From Lentzea tibetensis (GTDB lineage: Bacteria; Actinomycetota; Actinomycetes; Mycobacteriales; Pseudonocardiaceae), in assembly GCF_007845675.1 (NCBI RefSeq), contig NZ_VOBR01000019.1, positions 62,001 through 126,000 on the forward strand: a stretch of 64,000 nucleotides of DNA. Reading direction: 5' to 3'. A model generated the notes under the pieces. That model had not been told where the DNA came from and did not search any database. It was given only the letters and a program-made list of their open reading frames with translations. This document shows, piece by piece, positions 10,934 to 20,000 of the stretch (position 1 is its first letter; each line of letters starts with the position of its first letter). A program made the translations under genes and the position numbers.

Positions 10934-11179
10934 ATGGCACTCGCGCGACGCGTTGCCGCGGTTGTACCGCTGGTCGGAGCCGTGACCACGGCTGCGGCGC
11001 TGACCGGCGCGGCGTTCTTGACCGTGGCGCACGCGGGTTGCGACGAGGCAGGCGGCTTCGTCAGGACCAGCACCGGGCTCGAGCTCGTCGGCGGCTGCGT
11101 CAGCGGCCGCGACCTGCCACCGGCTCCGGTGGCCGAGGTCGACAACATCAACCGCTTCGGCGGCGCTACACAGCCTTAG
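10934..11179 (+). CDS. Small secreted protein
   Basis: This 81-residue protein has a strong Shine-Dalgarno (GGGAGGT) and an N-terminal signal sequence ending at about AHA (residue 33). The mature part is short with two Cys (GCDEAGG and GGCVSGRD), which could form a disulfide. No family was recognised. A hairpin terminator begins three bases after its stop. Confidence 0.7.
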   Translation: MALARRVAAVVPLVGAVTTAAALTGAAFLTVAHAGCDEAGGFVRTSTGLELVGGCVSGRDLPPAPVAEVDNINRFGGATQP

Positions 11180-11181
11180 CG

Positions 11182-11211
11182 GAAGGGCCCCTCCAGCCGG
11201 AGGGGCCCTTC
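11182..11211. terminator. Bidirectional hairpin terminator
   Basis: A 13-bp perfect stem (11182-11194 with 11199-11211) with loop AGCC lies between the convergent secreted-protein and metB genes, and ends in CTTC, giving weak T content on the + strand. Confidence 0.8.
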
Positions 11212-11233
11212 TTCGCTGCCGGCCCGGCAGCGG

Positions 11234-12388
11234 TCAGCCCAGTGCTTCGAGCAGGTCCGCGACCAGGTCGTCGCCGGACTCGATGCCGACGGAGATCCGC
11301 ACGAGGTCGGACGGCACCTCCAGCATCGAACCCGCGGTCGACGCGTGGGTCATCTTGCCGGGGTGCTCGATCAGCGACTCGACGCCGCCGAGCGACTCGG
11401 CCAGCGTGAACAGCTTCGTCCGCGAGCACACGGCCAGCGCCGCCTCCTCGCCGCCGTCGACGATGAACGAGATCATGCCGCCGAACCGGCGCATCTGCTT
11501 CGCCGCGACCTCGTGACCGGGGTGCGTCGGCAGGCCGGGGTACAGCACCTTCTTGACCTTCGGGTGCTTGACCAGCGCCTCGACGACCAGCTCGGCGTTG
11601 TCCGAGTGCTTGTCCATGCGCAGCTCGAGCGTCTTCAGGCCGCGCAGCGTCAGCCACGCGTCGAACGGGCCGGGCACCGCGCCCGCACCGTTCTGCAGGA
11701 AGCCGAACGCCGCGTCGAGCTCGCTGTCGGACGTGATCAGCGCGCCGCCGACGACGTCGGAGTGGCCGCCGACGTACTTGGTGGTCGAGTGCAGCACGAC
11801 GTCCGCACCCAGCTCCAGCGGAGTCTGCAACGCCGGGGAGGCGAAGGTGTTGTCGACGACGAACTTCGCGCCCGCGTGGTGCGCGACCTCGGCGATCGCC
11901 GCGATGTCCGCGATGTTGAGCAGCGGGTTCGTCGGCGTCTCGACCCACACGACCTTCGTGTTGGGGCGGATTGCGGCGCGCACGGCGTCGACGTCCGACA
12001 GCGCGACCGGCGTGTGCTCGACACCCCAGTGGCTGAGCACCTTGTCGATCAGGCGGAACGTGCCGCCGTACGCGTCGTTCGGGATGACGACGTGGTCGCC
12101 GGGGCGGCACATGGCGCGCAGTGCCGTGTCCGTCGCGCCCATGCCGGACGAGAACGCGCGCCCGTGCTTGCCGCGCTCCAGTGAGGCGAGACACTGCTCC
12201 AGCGCGGTCCGCGTGGGGTTCCCGGTGCGGGAGTACTCGTAGCCCTGGCGCAGCCCGCCCACGCCGTCCTGCGCGTAGGTCGAGGTCGCGTGGATGGGCA
12301 CGATGACGGAGCCGGTCGTCGGGTCAGGTTCCTGACCCGCGTGAATGGCCCTGGTCGCGAAGCCGTACGGAGTAGTGCTGTCTGTCAT
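11234..12388 (-). CDS. metB: Cystathionine gamma-synthase (PLP-dependent transsulfuration enzyme)
   Basis: This 384-residue Cys/Met metabolism enzyme shows SRTGNPTR, SSGMGATDTAL, VDNTFASP and the PLP lysine Lys204 in LHSTTKYVGGHSDV. The C-terminal SLGGVESLIEHP and RISVGIE are typical of the family. Actinobacterial genes of this type act as cystathionine gamma-synthase or gamma-lyase; sequence alone does not separate them. The ATG at 12388 gives the usual N-terminus, although no clear Shine-Dalgarno precedes it. It lies 13 bp after a membrane-protein gene and on the same strand as cbs, so both halves of transsulfuration are encoded within 5.4 kb. Confidence 0.9.
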   Translation of the reverse strand: MTDSTTPYGFATRAIHAGQEPDPTTGSVIVPIHATSTYAQDGVGGLRQGYEYSRTGNPTRTALEQCLASLERGKHGRAFSSGMGATDTALRAMCRPGDHVVIPNDAYGGTFRLIDKVLSHWGVEHTPVALSDVDAVRAAIRPNTKVVWVETPTNPLLNIADIAAIAEVAHHAGAKFVVDNTFASPALQTPLELGADVVLHSTTKYVGGHSDVVGGALITSDSELDAAFGFLQNGAGAVPGPFDAWLTLRGLKTLELRMDKHSDNAELVVEALVKHPKVKKVLYPGLPTHPGHEVAAKQMRRFGGMISFIVDGGEEAALAVCSRTKLFTLAESLGGVESLIEHPGKMTHASTAGSMLEVPSDLVRISVGIESGDDLVADLLEALG

Positions 12389-12401
12389 GGAACGAGAGTA
12401 C

Positions 12402-12926
12402 TCACTGATGCTTGGCGGCGAGCCAGACGGCCGTGGAGGGCAGCGCGGCGAGTACCGCGGCCACGGCGGGCAGCACGAACTTCCACAGCAGGAACACGAT
12501 GCCGAAGGCGCCGGGGCCGACACCGACGAAGGCCAGTTCGGACGCCGCCACGATCACGAACGTCTGCACCACCTCGACACCGATGAGCAGGAACGCGCCG
12601 GCGATCGTGAGGTACCTGCCCGCGTTGAAGCGGGCGAACAGCAGAATCGCGCCCGCCAGCAGGAGCACCGCGCCGAACGCCGCCACGACGTACGGGACGA
12701 GGAACCACGTCATGACGGGATGAGCGGCCGGCGACAACTCCGTTCCGGGCGCCGATCCGGGCATGAGGCCGCCGCTGAAGATGTAGGCCATGGTCAGCGC
12801 CTGCGACCCGGCACCCAGTGCCACGAACAACCCGACCGCGCCCGACGCGACCGCCGTCGCCGGGCTCGGAGATCTCGGTGCGGGCGACGGTGCCTCGGGC
12901 GCCTGTTCCGGCTGCGGCGTGGTCAT
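12402..12926 (-). CDS. Four-helix membrane protein, paralogue 3 of 3
   Basis: This 174-residue protein starts with a Pro/Ala-rich stretch (TTPQPEQAPEAPSPAPRSP), followed by four predicted membrane helices and the terminal signature AALPSTAVWLAAKHQ. That signature recurs in the next two genes, which share helix layout and the motif AGAILLFARFNAGRYL/VGAIMLFARAGAGRFL. The three are therefore tandem duplicates. It ends 13 bp before metB. Function is unknown. Confidence 0.8.
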   Translation of the reverse strand: MTTPQPEQAPEAPSPAPRSPSPATAVASGAVGLFVALGAGSQALTMAYIFSGGLMPGSAPGTELSPAAHPVMTWFLVPYVVAAFGAVLLLAGAILLFARFNAGRYLTIAGAFLLIGVEVVQTFVIVAASELAFVGVGPGAFGIVFLLWKFVLPAVAAVLAALPSTAVWLAAKHQ

Positions 12927-12940
12927 CCGCGGAGTATCAC

Positions 12941-13597
12941 TCAGCCCGGTGGCGGTCCGTACCCCGTTTGCGGATATCCCTGAGGCGGCATGCCTTGTGG
13001 CGGCATTCCCTGCGGGGGCATCCCCTGCTGCGGAGGCATCCCGTACGGGGGCGGGCCCTGCGGCGGGAAGCCGGGCGGCGGTCCCTGCGGCGGGAAGCCT
13101 TGTGGGCCCTTCTTCTTCGCCGCGATGTGCGCCGCGGTCGAGGGCAGGATCGCGAGCACCGCCGCGATGATCCCCAGCAGCAGGGTGATCAGCCCGATCA
13201 GCGGCAGCCGGGCGACGACGATGCCGGAGACCCCGATGAACGACCACACCACGAGGCCCAGCTTGATCACCACGCCCGCGACGACCAGGAACCGCCCGGC
13301 CCCCGCGCGAGCGAACAGCATGATCGCGCCGACCAGCAGCAGGAGCACCGCGATGCCCTGGCCACCGAAGGAGATCCAGAAGACCGGGTGGTCGACGGCG
13401 ATGCCGACGTAGCCGCTGATCGCGATCAGCGACGACACGAGGAAGAAGCCGGAGATCAGGCCGGACAGCAGTGCGAGGATCGCGGCGGCGGTCGTCGTGC
13501 CTCCGGACGCCTGCTTCGGCGGGAACCCAGGACCGGGCCCCTGCCCCTGCCAGTGCGGCTGGGGCTGCTGCGGGTAGGGCTGCTGGGGATAGCTCAC
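12941..13597 (-). CDS. Four-helix membrane protein with Pro/Gly-rich tails, paralogue 2 of 3
   Basis: This 218-residue protein begins with a PQQP-rich head, has four hydrophobic spans and the shared signature AILPSTAAHIAAKKKGP, then a C-terminal tail of about 50 residues made of GFPPQGPPP and QGMPPQGMPP repeats. Such tails are low-complexity and probably unstructured. The start is GTG. It sits 14 bp before paralogue 3 and 10 bp after paralogue 1, so all three read as one transcript. Confidence 0.8.
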   Translation of the reverse strand: MSYPQQPYPQQPQPHWQGQGPGPGFPPKQASGGTTTAAAILALLSGLISGFFLVSSLIAISGYVGIAVDHPVFWISFGGQGIAVLLLLVGAIMLFARAGAGRFLVVAGVVIKLGLVVWSFIGVSGIVVARLPLIGLITLLLGIIAAVLAILPSTAAHIAAKKKGPQGFPPQGPPPGFPPQGPPPYGMPPQQGMPPQGMPPQGMPPQGYPQTGYGPPPG

Positions 13598-13607
13598 GAA
13601 CCGAGTA

Positions 13608-14150
13608 TTACCACTGCTGGGGCGGGTGGTATCCCGTTTGCGGATTTACCGGTTGCCGCGCCCGGCGCGTCGCGATGTACGCCGCCGTCGACGGCAGGAC
13701 CGCGAGTGCGGCGGACAGGAGCGAGGCGGCGAGGCAGCCGATCACGACGTCCTGCAGGACGCCGACGTGGAAGAGCAGCGGCTGGCCGAAGAACCCGGTG
13801 AACTTCGTGAGCGTCATCGCCAGCTGGAGCAGCACCGCCAGCGCGCCGGCCACGACCAGCACCCGGCCCGCGCCGACGCGCGCGATGAGCAGGACGCCAC
13901 CGATGCCGAGCAGCAGCGTCTCCAGCGACTGGAGCACGAGCGCGGTGATCACCGGTCCGTGGTCGAGCTTCACGCTGAACAGGTTGGCGTTGACGACCGT
14001 CTCCAGGACGCCCATGGCGAAGAACGCCGCGGCGACGAGGCCCGCCATGCCCGCGAGCGACGCGGTCAGCGGGCTCGGTTTTCCGTTCTCACCGGCACCA
14101 GCCCCCGGCCACTGGGCCGGGGGCTGGTGCGGTGGGTGCTGAAAGCTCAC
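13608..14150 (-). CDS. Four-helix membrane protein, paralogue 1 of 3
   Basis: This 180-residue protein starts at a GTG five bases after the RDD gene stop and begins MSFQHPPHQPPAQWPG. It has four hydrophobic spans, the shared GGVLLIARVGAGRVL motif and the signature AVLPSTAAYIATRRARQ, then a short tail NPQTGYHPPQQW like the tail of the RDD protein upstream (GYGQPPQW). The common tails suggest the group evolved and works together. Function is unknown. Confidence 0.8.
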   Translation of the reverse strand: MSFQHPPHQPPAQWPGAGAGENGKPSPLTASLAGMAGLVAAAFFAMGVLETVVNANLFSVKLDHGPVITALVLQSLETLLLGIGGVLLIARVGAGRVLVVAGALAVLLQLAMTLTKFTGFFGQPLLFHVGVLQDVVIGCLAASLLSAALAVLPSTAAYIATRRARQPVNPQTGYHPPQQW

Positions 14151-14154
14151 CGAG

Positions 14155-15210
14155 TTACCACTGCGGCGGCTGGCCGTAGCCCTGCTGCGGCTGCTGCTGG
14201 CCGTACGGGTTCTGCTGCGGCGGCTGGCCGTAGCCGGGCTGACCGCCGTACGGCGGCTGGCCGTAGCCACCCGGCGTCTCCGGGGCGTTGACCACGATGG
14301 TGCCCATGATCTTGTCGGCCCAGGTCTGCTTCTTCGGCTCCCACAGCGGCGCGAAGTAACCCGCGTAGCACGGGAGACCGTCGACGATGTGGCAGAGGGC
14401 GCGGACGAACGCGTTGCCGAAGCCGATCGGCTGGTTCGTCTCCTCCTTCAGCAGCTTGATCTTGGCGATCTTCTTGCCGAAGGACTGACCGGTCGTGCCC
14501 GCCAGGTACCAGGAGTTGTAGACCTGGAAACCGATGAGGCCGAGGTACCCGATCGCGGTGAGGATGAAGAACACCGTCGGGTCACCGGCCGCGCTGCCGA
14601 CACCGAGCAGGATGCCGAGAACGACACCCGGCGCGACGTAGTCGACGAGACCGGCGATCAGTCGCGAGCCCCACTCGGCGTAGCCGGTGGGCGGCGGCGG
14701 GTAGGCACCCGGCATCGCGTAACCCGGCTGACCGCCGTACGGGGCCTGCTGGCCGTAGCCCTGCTGGGGCTGGCCGTACGGCTGCTGCGGCTGACCGTAG
14801 GGCTGCTGCGGCTGTGCGGGCTGGCCGTAGGGGTTCGACTGCGGCTGGCCGTACGGCTGCTGGGGCTGCTGCGGGTAGCCCTGCGGCTGCCCGTAGGCCG
14901 GCGGCTGCTGGGCGGGGAACCCGCCCGAGCCCGGCTGTGCCGGGAAGCCACCGGAACCCGGCTGCTGAGGGGCCTGACCGTATGCGGGCGGAGCGGCGGG
15001 AGGTACCTGACCGGGGCTGACGACCTGGGTGGCGTCGGCGTTCGGCTGGCCAGGCTGCTGCCCGCCGGGCACGACCTGGGTGGCGTCCGGCGGCGCTGCC
15101 TGCGGCTGGCCACCACCTGGCACCACCTGGGTCGCGTCGGCGTTAGGCACCTGCTCCTGCGGCTGCTGACCGCCGAAATGCTGGTTTCCTGGCGGCTGCG
15201 GAGCGTTCAT
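14155..15210 (-). CDS. RDD family membrane protein with repetitive Pro/Gln-rich N-terminus
   Basis: This 351-residue protein has about 160 residues of low-complexity sequence, an RDD domain ([23 protein letters not shown] near residue 190, then [16 protein letters not shown]) and a YGQPP-rich tail. The head contains the motif DATQVV three times (residues 25-30, 42-47 and 59-64), followed by many QPYGQPQ units. RDD proteins are three-helix membrane proteins of mostly unknown role. The repeated Thr in an acidic context could be a kinase target (inference). It heads the gene run that ends at metB, 78 bp after cbs. Confidence 0.85.
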   Translation of the reverse strand: MNAPQPPGNQHFGGQQPQEQVPNADATQVVPGGGQPQAAPPDATQVVPGGQQPGQPNADATQVVSPGQVPPAAPPAYGQAPQQPGSGGFPAQPGSGGFPAQQPPAYGQPQGYPQQPQQPYGQPQSNPYGQPAQPQQPYGQPQQPYGQPQQGYGQQAPYGGQPGYAMPGAYPPPPTGYAEWGSRLIAGLVDYVAPGVVLGILLGVGSAAGDPTVFFILTAIGYLGLIGFQVYNSWYLAGTTGQSFGKKIAKIKLLKEETNQPIGFGNAFVRALCHIVDGLPCYAGYFAPLWEPKKQTWADKIMGTIVVNAPETPGGYGQPPYGGQPGYGQPPQQNPYGQQQPQQGYGQPPQW

Positions 15211-15288
15211 CCGGTTTCCAACCCCCTTGGCTGGGCCGTTGTGGCTAGTGAGTCGGGGTCACGCTACTGGACGCACCAGTAGCCACGC

Positions 15289-16659
15289 TCAGCGACCAGC
15301 CAAGAAGCCGAGAATGTCCTGGCGCGTGACGACTCCGGCGGGCTTTCCGTCCTCGAGCACGAGCGCACCGTCCGCATGGGACAGTGCGCTCATCGCGGCA
15401 CCGACGGCCTCGCCGGCGCCGATCGTCGGCAGCGGCGGGGACATGTGCTTGTCCAGCCGGTCGGACAGCTGCGCCTTGCCGGTGAACAACGCGTCGAGCA
15501 GATCGCGCTCGTTGACCGCGCCGGACACCTCGGCCGCCATCACCGGCGGCTCGGCGTTCACTACGGGCATCTGCGAGACGCCGAACTCGCGCAGGATCGC
15601 GACCGCGTCGCCGACCGTCTCGTGCGGGTGCGTGTGCACCAGGTCGGGGAGCTTGCCCTCCTTGCGCCGCAACACATCGCCGACGGTCGCGCCGGTCGAG
15701 TCCGGCGGCAGGAAGCCGTAGCTGGACATCCACTGGTCGTTGAAGACCTTCGACAGGTAGCCGCGGCCGCCGTCCGGCAGCAGCACGACGACGACGTCGT
15801 CCGGGCCGAGCTTCCCGGCGATGCGCAGCGCGGCCGCGGCGGCCATGCCGCACGAGCCGCCGACGAGCAGGCCCTCCTCGCGGGCGAGCCTGCGGGTGAC
15901 GTCGAACGAGTCCGCATCGGACACCTCGACGATCTCGTCGCAGATGTCGCGGTCGTAGGTCTCCGGCCAGAAGTCCTCACCGACGCCCTCGACGAGGTAC
16001 GGCCGGCCGGTGCCACCGGAGTAGACGGAGCCCTCCGGGTCCGCGCCGATGATCTTGACCTTGCCGTTCGAGACTTCCTTGAGGTACCTGCCGGTGCCGC
16101 TGATCGTGCCGCCGGTGCCGACGCCCGCGACGAAGTGCGTGATCCTGCCCTCGGTCTGCTTCCAGATCTCCGGGCCGGTCTGGTGGTAATGGCTCGCCGG
16201 GTTCTCCGGGTTCGCGTACTGGTTCGGCTTCCAGGCGCCGGGGATCTCGCGGACGAGCCGGTCGCTCACGTTGTAGTACGAGTTCGGGTGCTCCGGCGCG
16301 ACGGCCGTCGGGCACACCACGACCTCGGCGCCGTAGGCCTTGAGGACGTTGCGCTTGTCCTCGCTCACCTTGTCCGGGCAGACGAACACGCACTTGTAGC
16401 CCTTGCGCTGCGCCACGAGCGCCAGGCCGACGCCGGTGTTGCCCGACGTGGGCTCGACGATCGTGCCGCCCGGCTTGAGCTCACCGGAGCGCTCGGCGGC
16501 CTCGACCATGCGCAGCGCGATGCGGTCCTTCACGCTCCCGCCGGGGTTGAGGTACTCCACCTTCGCCAGCACCAGCGGCTTGATGTCCCTGGTCAGGGAG
16601 TTGAGCTTCACCAGCGGCGTGTTGCCGACCAGGTCCACGACGTGCTCGACGTACTCCAC
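15289..16659 (-). CDS. cbs: Cystathionine beta-synthase with C-terminal CBS domains
   Basis: CBS condenses homocysteine and serine to cystathionine. The 456-residue protein has a PLP fold with Lys44 in GGSVKDR, the phosphate loop SGNTG, GTGGT and GGSCGMAAAA, followed by two CBS domains from about residue 335 (TVGDVLRRKEGKLPDLVHTH and KHMSPPLPTIGAGEAVGAAM). The two-domain C-terminus distinguishes it from cysteine synthases and usually gives regulation by adenosyl compounds. It precedes the RDD/membrane/metB genes on the same strand. Confidence 0.93.
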   Translation of the reverse strand: MEYVEHVVDLVGNTPLVKLNSLTRDIKPLVLAKVEYLNPGGSVKDRIALRMVEAAERSGELKPGGTIVEPTSGNTGVGLALVAQRKGYKCVFVCPDKVSEDKRNVLKAYGAEVVVCPTAVAPEHPNSYYNVSDRLVREIPGAWKPNQYANPENPASHYHQTGPEIWKQTEGRITHFVAGVGTGGTISGTGRYLKEVSNGKVKIIGADPEGSVYSGGTGRPYLVEGVGEDFWPETYDRDICDEIVEVSDADSFDVTRRLAREEGLLVGGSCGMAAAAALRIAGKLGPDDVVVVLLPDGGRGYLSKVFNDQWMSSYGFLPPDSTGATVGDVLRRKEGKLPDLVHTHPHETVGDAVAILREFGVSQMPVVNAEPPVMAAEVSGAVNERDLLDALFTGKAQLSDRLDKHMSPPLPTIGAGEAVGAAMSALSHADGALVLEDGKPAGVVTRQDILGFLAGR

Positions 16660-16771
16660 CGGACTTCCTTCCCACTCCCCGAGATAACAAAACGAAGCCT
16701 AACCCTAGTGAAGTCGGAGGTTAACTCGAACGACCTGCCGGACGATTGACTGGTCAAAGGGGGTGGTTCGG

Positions 16772-17635
16772 ATGATCGGGTTAACGCGGGTGGGCCTGGC
16801 CGTCGGCGCGCTGGGCGGACTGTCCGGAGCCCTGTACGGCTTGCTGGTGGAGCAGGGGCGGCGCGCTCGCGTGGCGATCGGCGTGCTGGAGCACCTCGCA
16901 CCGTCGGCCGATGGGCTGTTCGGTTCGTCGCGCGGCGGCACGCCGCTGCGGTTCGCGGTGCTCGGCGACTCGATGGCCGTCGGCGTCGGCGCGCTGACGT
17001 TCGAGGACCTGCCGGGCGTGCGGCTGGCGCGCGCACTGTCCGAAGAGGCCGAACGACCGGTGCGGCTGGAGACGTTCGCGATCAGCGGGTCGACGACGCT
17101 GGACCTGCCTGGGCAGGTGGACAAGGCGATGGTGGAGCCGCCGGACGTGGCGCTGATCATCATCGGCGCGAACGACGTGACGTCGAAGGTGTCGTTCACC
17201 TACGCGGCGAGCCTGCTGGGTGAGCAGGTGGCGCGGTTGCACGAGGCGGGCATCGGCGTGGTGGTCGGCACGTGCCCCGACCTCGGGTCCGTGCTGCCGA
17301 TCGCGCAGCCGCTGCGCTCGGTCGCGCGCGGGCTGAGCCTGCGGCTGGCTCGGGTGCAGCGGATGGCCGTCGCGCACGCGGGCGGGGTGCCGGTGGCGCT
17401 GGCCGACCTGCTGTCGCCGGAGTTCCTGGCGCGTCCCGGTGACTACTTCAGCGCGGACCGCTTCCACCCCAGTTCGACCGGTTACGAGGCCGCCGCGGCC
17501 GTCCTGCTGGCGCCGCTGTGCGCGGTCGCGGGAGTCTGGCACGGCGGGCCGCTGCCCCGTCGTCCGTCGCGCTCCGCCGCCGCCGAGGCGCGGCGACCGA
17601 CGTCACGTGTGGTGGCCTGGCTGAACCGGCGTTAA
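16772..17635 (+). CDS. SGNH/GDSL hydrolase
   Basis: This 287-residue hydrolase shows block I AVLGDSMAVGVG (catalytic Ser), block II SGSTTLDLPGQ, block III IIIGANDVTS and block V SADRFHPSSTGYE (catalytic Asp/His). A hydrophobic N-terminus (MIGLTRVGLAVGALGGLSGALYG) suggests a signal anchor. The ATG follows AAAGGGGG with about 8 nt spacing, better than the GTG nine bases upstream. Substrate, probably an acyl ester in the envelope, cannot be read from sequence. It is divergent from cbs and 46 bp before the thiolase. Confidence 0.88.
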   Translation: MIGLTRVGLAVGALGGLSGALYGLLVEQGRRARVAIGVLEHLAPSADGLFGSSRGGTPLRFAVLGDSMAVGVGALTFEDLPGVRLARALSEEAERPVRLETFAISGSTTLDLPGQVDKAMVEPPDVALIIIGANDVTSKVSFTYAASLLGEQVARLHEAGIGVVVGTCPDLGSVLPIAQPLRSVARGLSLRLARVQRMAVAHAGGVPVALADLLSPEFLARPGDYFSADRFHPSSTGYEAAAAVLLAPLCAVAGVWHGGPLPRRPSRSAAAEARRPTSRVVAWLNRR

Positions 17636-17681
17636 CTAGGGTGCGCACACACGTTGCGGCGAAACGAAGGGGTTCCGCAAA

Positions 17682-18902
17682 ATGCCTGAGGCTGTGATCG
17701 TCTCTGTCGCCCGTTCTCCGATCGGGCGTGCGGGCAAGGGTTCGCTCAAGGACATCCGTCCGGACGACTTGGCCGCGCAGATGGTCAAGGCGGCGCTGGA
17801 CAAGGTGCCCCAGCTCGACCCGGCGCTGATCGACGACCTGATGCTCGGCTGCGGCCTGCCCGGCGGCGAGCAGGGGTTCAACATGGCCCGCGTGGTGTCG
17901 GTGCTGCTGGGCCACGACGAGCTGCCGGGCACCACGGTGACCCGCTACTGCGCGTCCAGCCTGCAGACGACCCGCATGGCGCTGCACGCCATCAAGGCCG
18001 GTGAGGGCGACGTCTTCATCAGCGCGGGCGTGGAGACGGTGTCCCGGTTCGCGAAGGGCTCGTCCGACTCGTGGCCGGACACCCACAACCCGCTCTTCGC
18101 CGAGGCGGAGGCCCGCAGCGCGGGCGTCGCCGAGGCGGGCGCGGTGTCGTGGGAGGACCCGCGCACCTCCGGCAACGTCCCGGACATCTACATCTCGATG
18201 GGCCAGACCGCCGAGAACCTGGCTCTGGCCAAGGGCATCTCGCGCGAGGAGATGGACCAGTTCGGCGTCCGCTCGCAGAACCTGGCCGAGAAGGCCATCG
18301 CGAACGGCTTCTGGGCCCGCGAGATCACCCCGGTGACCCTGCCGGACGGCACCGTGGTGTCGGCCGACGACGGCCCCCGCCCCGGCGTCACCTACGAGGC
18401 GGTCTCCGGCCTGAAGCCGGTGTTCCGCCCCGACGGCCGCGTCAACGCGGGCAACTGCTGCCCCCTGAACGACGGCGCGGCAGCCCTCGTGATCATGAGC
18501 GACGTGAAGGCCCGCGAACTGGGCATCACGCCACTCGCACGAGTCGTGTCGACCGGCGTCTCCGGCCTCTCGCCGGAGATCATGGGCCTCGGCCCCGTCG
18601 AGGCCTCGAAGCGCGCACTCGCGCTGGCCGGCCTGTCGATCAACGACATCGACCTGGTCGAGATCAACGAGGCCTTCGCGGCCCAGGTGATCCCGTCTTA
18701 CCAGGACCTCGGCATCGACCTGGACAAGCTGAACGTGAACGGCGGCGCAATCGCCGTCGGCCACCCGTTCGGCATGACCGGCGCGCGCATCACGAACACG
18801 CTCATCAACTCCCTGCAGTTCCACGACAAGCAGTTCGGTCTCGAGACCATGTGCGTCGGCGGAGGCCAGGGCATGGCAATGGTTCTGGAACGTCTCAGCT
18901 GA
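17682..18902 (+). CDS. Acetyl-CoA C-acetyltransferase (thiolase)
   Basis: This 406-residue thiolase has all three catalytic residues: Cys90 in [11 protein letters not shown], His361 in [14 protein letters not shown] and Cys391 in [24 protein letters not shown] is the family's NEAF motif. It could work in either beta-oxidation or acetoacetyl-CoA formation; nothing adjacent decides. A strong hairpin follows. Confidence 0.94.
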   Translation: MPEAVIVSVARSPIGRAGKGSLKDIRPDDLAAQMVKAALDKVPQLDPALIDDLMLGCGLPGGEQGFNMARVVSVLLGHDELPGTTVTRYCASSLQTTRMALHAIKAGEGDVFISAGVETVSRFAKGSSDSWPDTHNPLFAEAEARSAGVAEAGAVSWEDPRTSGNVPDIYISMGQTAENLALAKGISREEMDQFGVRSQNLAEKAIANGFWAREITPVTLPDGTVVSADDGPRPGVTYEAVSGLKPVFRPDGRVNAGNCCPLNDGAAALVIMSDVKARELGITPLARVVSTGVSGLSPEIMGLGPVEASKRALALAGLSINDIDLVEINEAFAAQVIPSYQDLGIDLDKLNVNGGAIAVGHPFGMTGARITNTLINSLQFHDKQFGLETMCVGGGQGMAMVLERLS

Positions 18903-18927
18903 CGTACGGCTGACTGCAATTGGCCGT

Positions 18928-18967
18928 GTGCAAGTACCTCCAACCACCCGATTGGAGGTACTTGCAC
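18928..18967 (+). terminator. Hairpin after the thiolase gene
   Basis: A 16-bp perfect stem (18928-18943 with 18952-18967) and an 8-nt loop lie 25 bp past the thiolase stop. There is no T-tract, as is common for actinomycete terminators. Confidence 0.75.
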
Positions 18968-19059
18968 TCACACCACATGCCGATGACGTTATTCGCCGCT
19001 AAATGGCGTCATCACACGAGTGGGAGACCGTCCCTACCGGTGAGCAAGGAGGGTCGGAC

Positions 19060-19275
19060 ATGCCATACGTGTGGTGGCACAGCGGATACGACCTGCGATG
19101 CCACGCCTTCGCCGTAGAGCAGGCGAACGACGGGCAACGCGGCTTCTACGAAGCGGTGTGCGAACACTCGGTACCTCTGGAACGGGTCGAGCGCGAGCAA
19201 CACGGACAACTCTGCACCGCCTGCCTGATCAAGGTAGGAACGGAACTACCGGAAAACGTCCGCTGGACGACGTGA
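19060..19275 (+). CDS. Small Cys-containing protein (possible metal-binding)
   Basis: This 71-residue protein starts at an ATG seven bases after GGAGG. It reads MPYVWWHSGYDLRCHAFAVE and later has VCEHSVP and QLCTACLIK, that is four Cys and three His in a layout that could hold a metal. The open frame extends 19 codons upstream, but without a ribosome site. It has a strong intrinsic terminator immediately after its stop, so it is probably a real single-gene unit. No family was recognised. Confidence 0.7.
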   Translation: MPYVWWHSGYDLRCHAFAVEQANDGQRGFYEAVCEHSVPLERVEREQHGQLCTACLIKVGTELPENVRWTT

Positions 19276-19306
19276 GGGGCGCCCCTTTGGGGGTCGCCCC
19301 TTTTTT
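19276..19306 (+). terminator. Intrinsic terminator with T6 tract
   Basis: GGGGCGCCCC pairs with GGGGtCGCCCC (one bulged T) across the loop TTTG, followed by TTTTTT at 19301-19306. It starts one base after the stop of the small Cys protein. Confidence 0.88.
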
Positions 19307-19499
19307 GATCAATGCCAGGCCGCGCCGCCAGGAATTGTCGGTGTCGCGTGGGATGGTTGATTCAGGGGTTCCCCTGGGAGGGGGACGGCTGCGAAGCGCG
19401 TCCTTTGCGGTGGCGCGCACACCTCGCCCTTGATCGGGGCTCGCCGGGTTGATTCGGCGGGCCCGGTGGGCGAGCCGTGCGCGCTGGCCGGGACTACTC

Positions 19500-19705
19500 G
19501 CGCGTGTCGACGCACCCGGTCGCCAGCCGGGCCGCACCGCGCGCGCCGAAGCACTGCCTTGCGCACGTCGACGCGCCCGGTCGCTCGTCGGGCCGCACTG
19601 CGCGCCGAAGCGCTGCCTTGCGCATGTCGACGTGCCCGGTCACTCGTCGGGCCGCTCAGCCTTTGCCGAGCCGCCTTGCGCGCGTCGACGTGCCGATCCA
19701 GTTGA
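19500..19705. repeat. Degenerate tandem array, ~60-bp unit, 3.4 copies
   Basis: Units begin GCGCGTGTCGAC (19500), GCGCACGTCGAC (19561), GCGCATGTCGAC (19620) and GCGCGCGTCGAC (19678, partial) and each of the first three ends in GCCTT. Unit lengths are 61, 59 and 58 bp. Since these are not multiples of three, the array does not encode a repeated peptide, and the open frames crossing it are accidental. Each unit carries the palindrome GTCGAC. Confidence 0.75.
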
Positions 19706-20000
19706 GTCCGGGTTCCTTGCGTGCTGCCGTTGGGCTTGGCTGCCGGTGAGCGCGGCCGCGCTCACGCAGGCGTCCCCCGGTGCGGAGAACCCCCCGAATC
19801 CATGCTCGCAGCCAGCACCGACAATCCCCGGCTCCACAACCACGTCAACCGCGAAGCCGGGGTGCGGCAACCTGCAACTTCTGCGGCGCGGCGTCGCCCC
19901 GCGAGCGAAGCGAAGCCAGCACCTGCGACCACCACGAACCGCAGGAACGAAGGCGGGCCACGCCCCGGTCGGCACGAACCAACCGAGCATCAGCCCCTGC

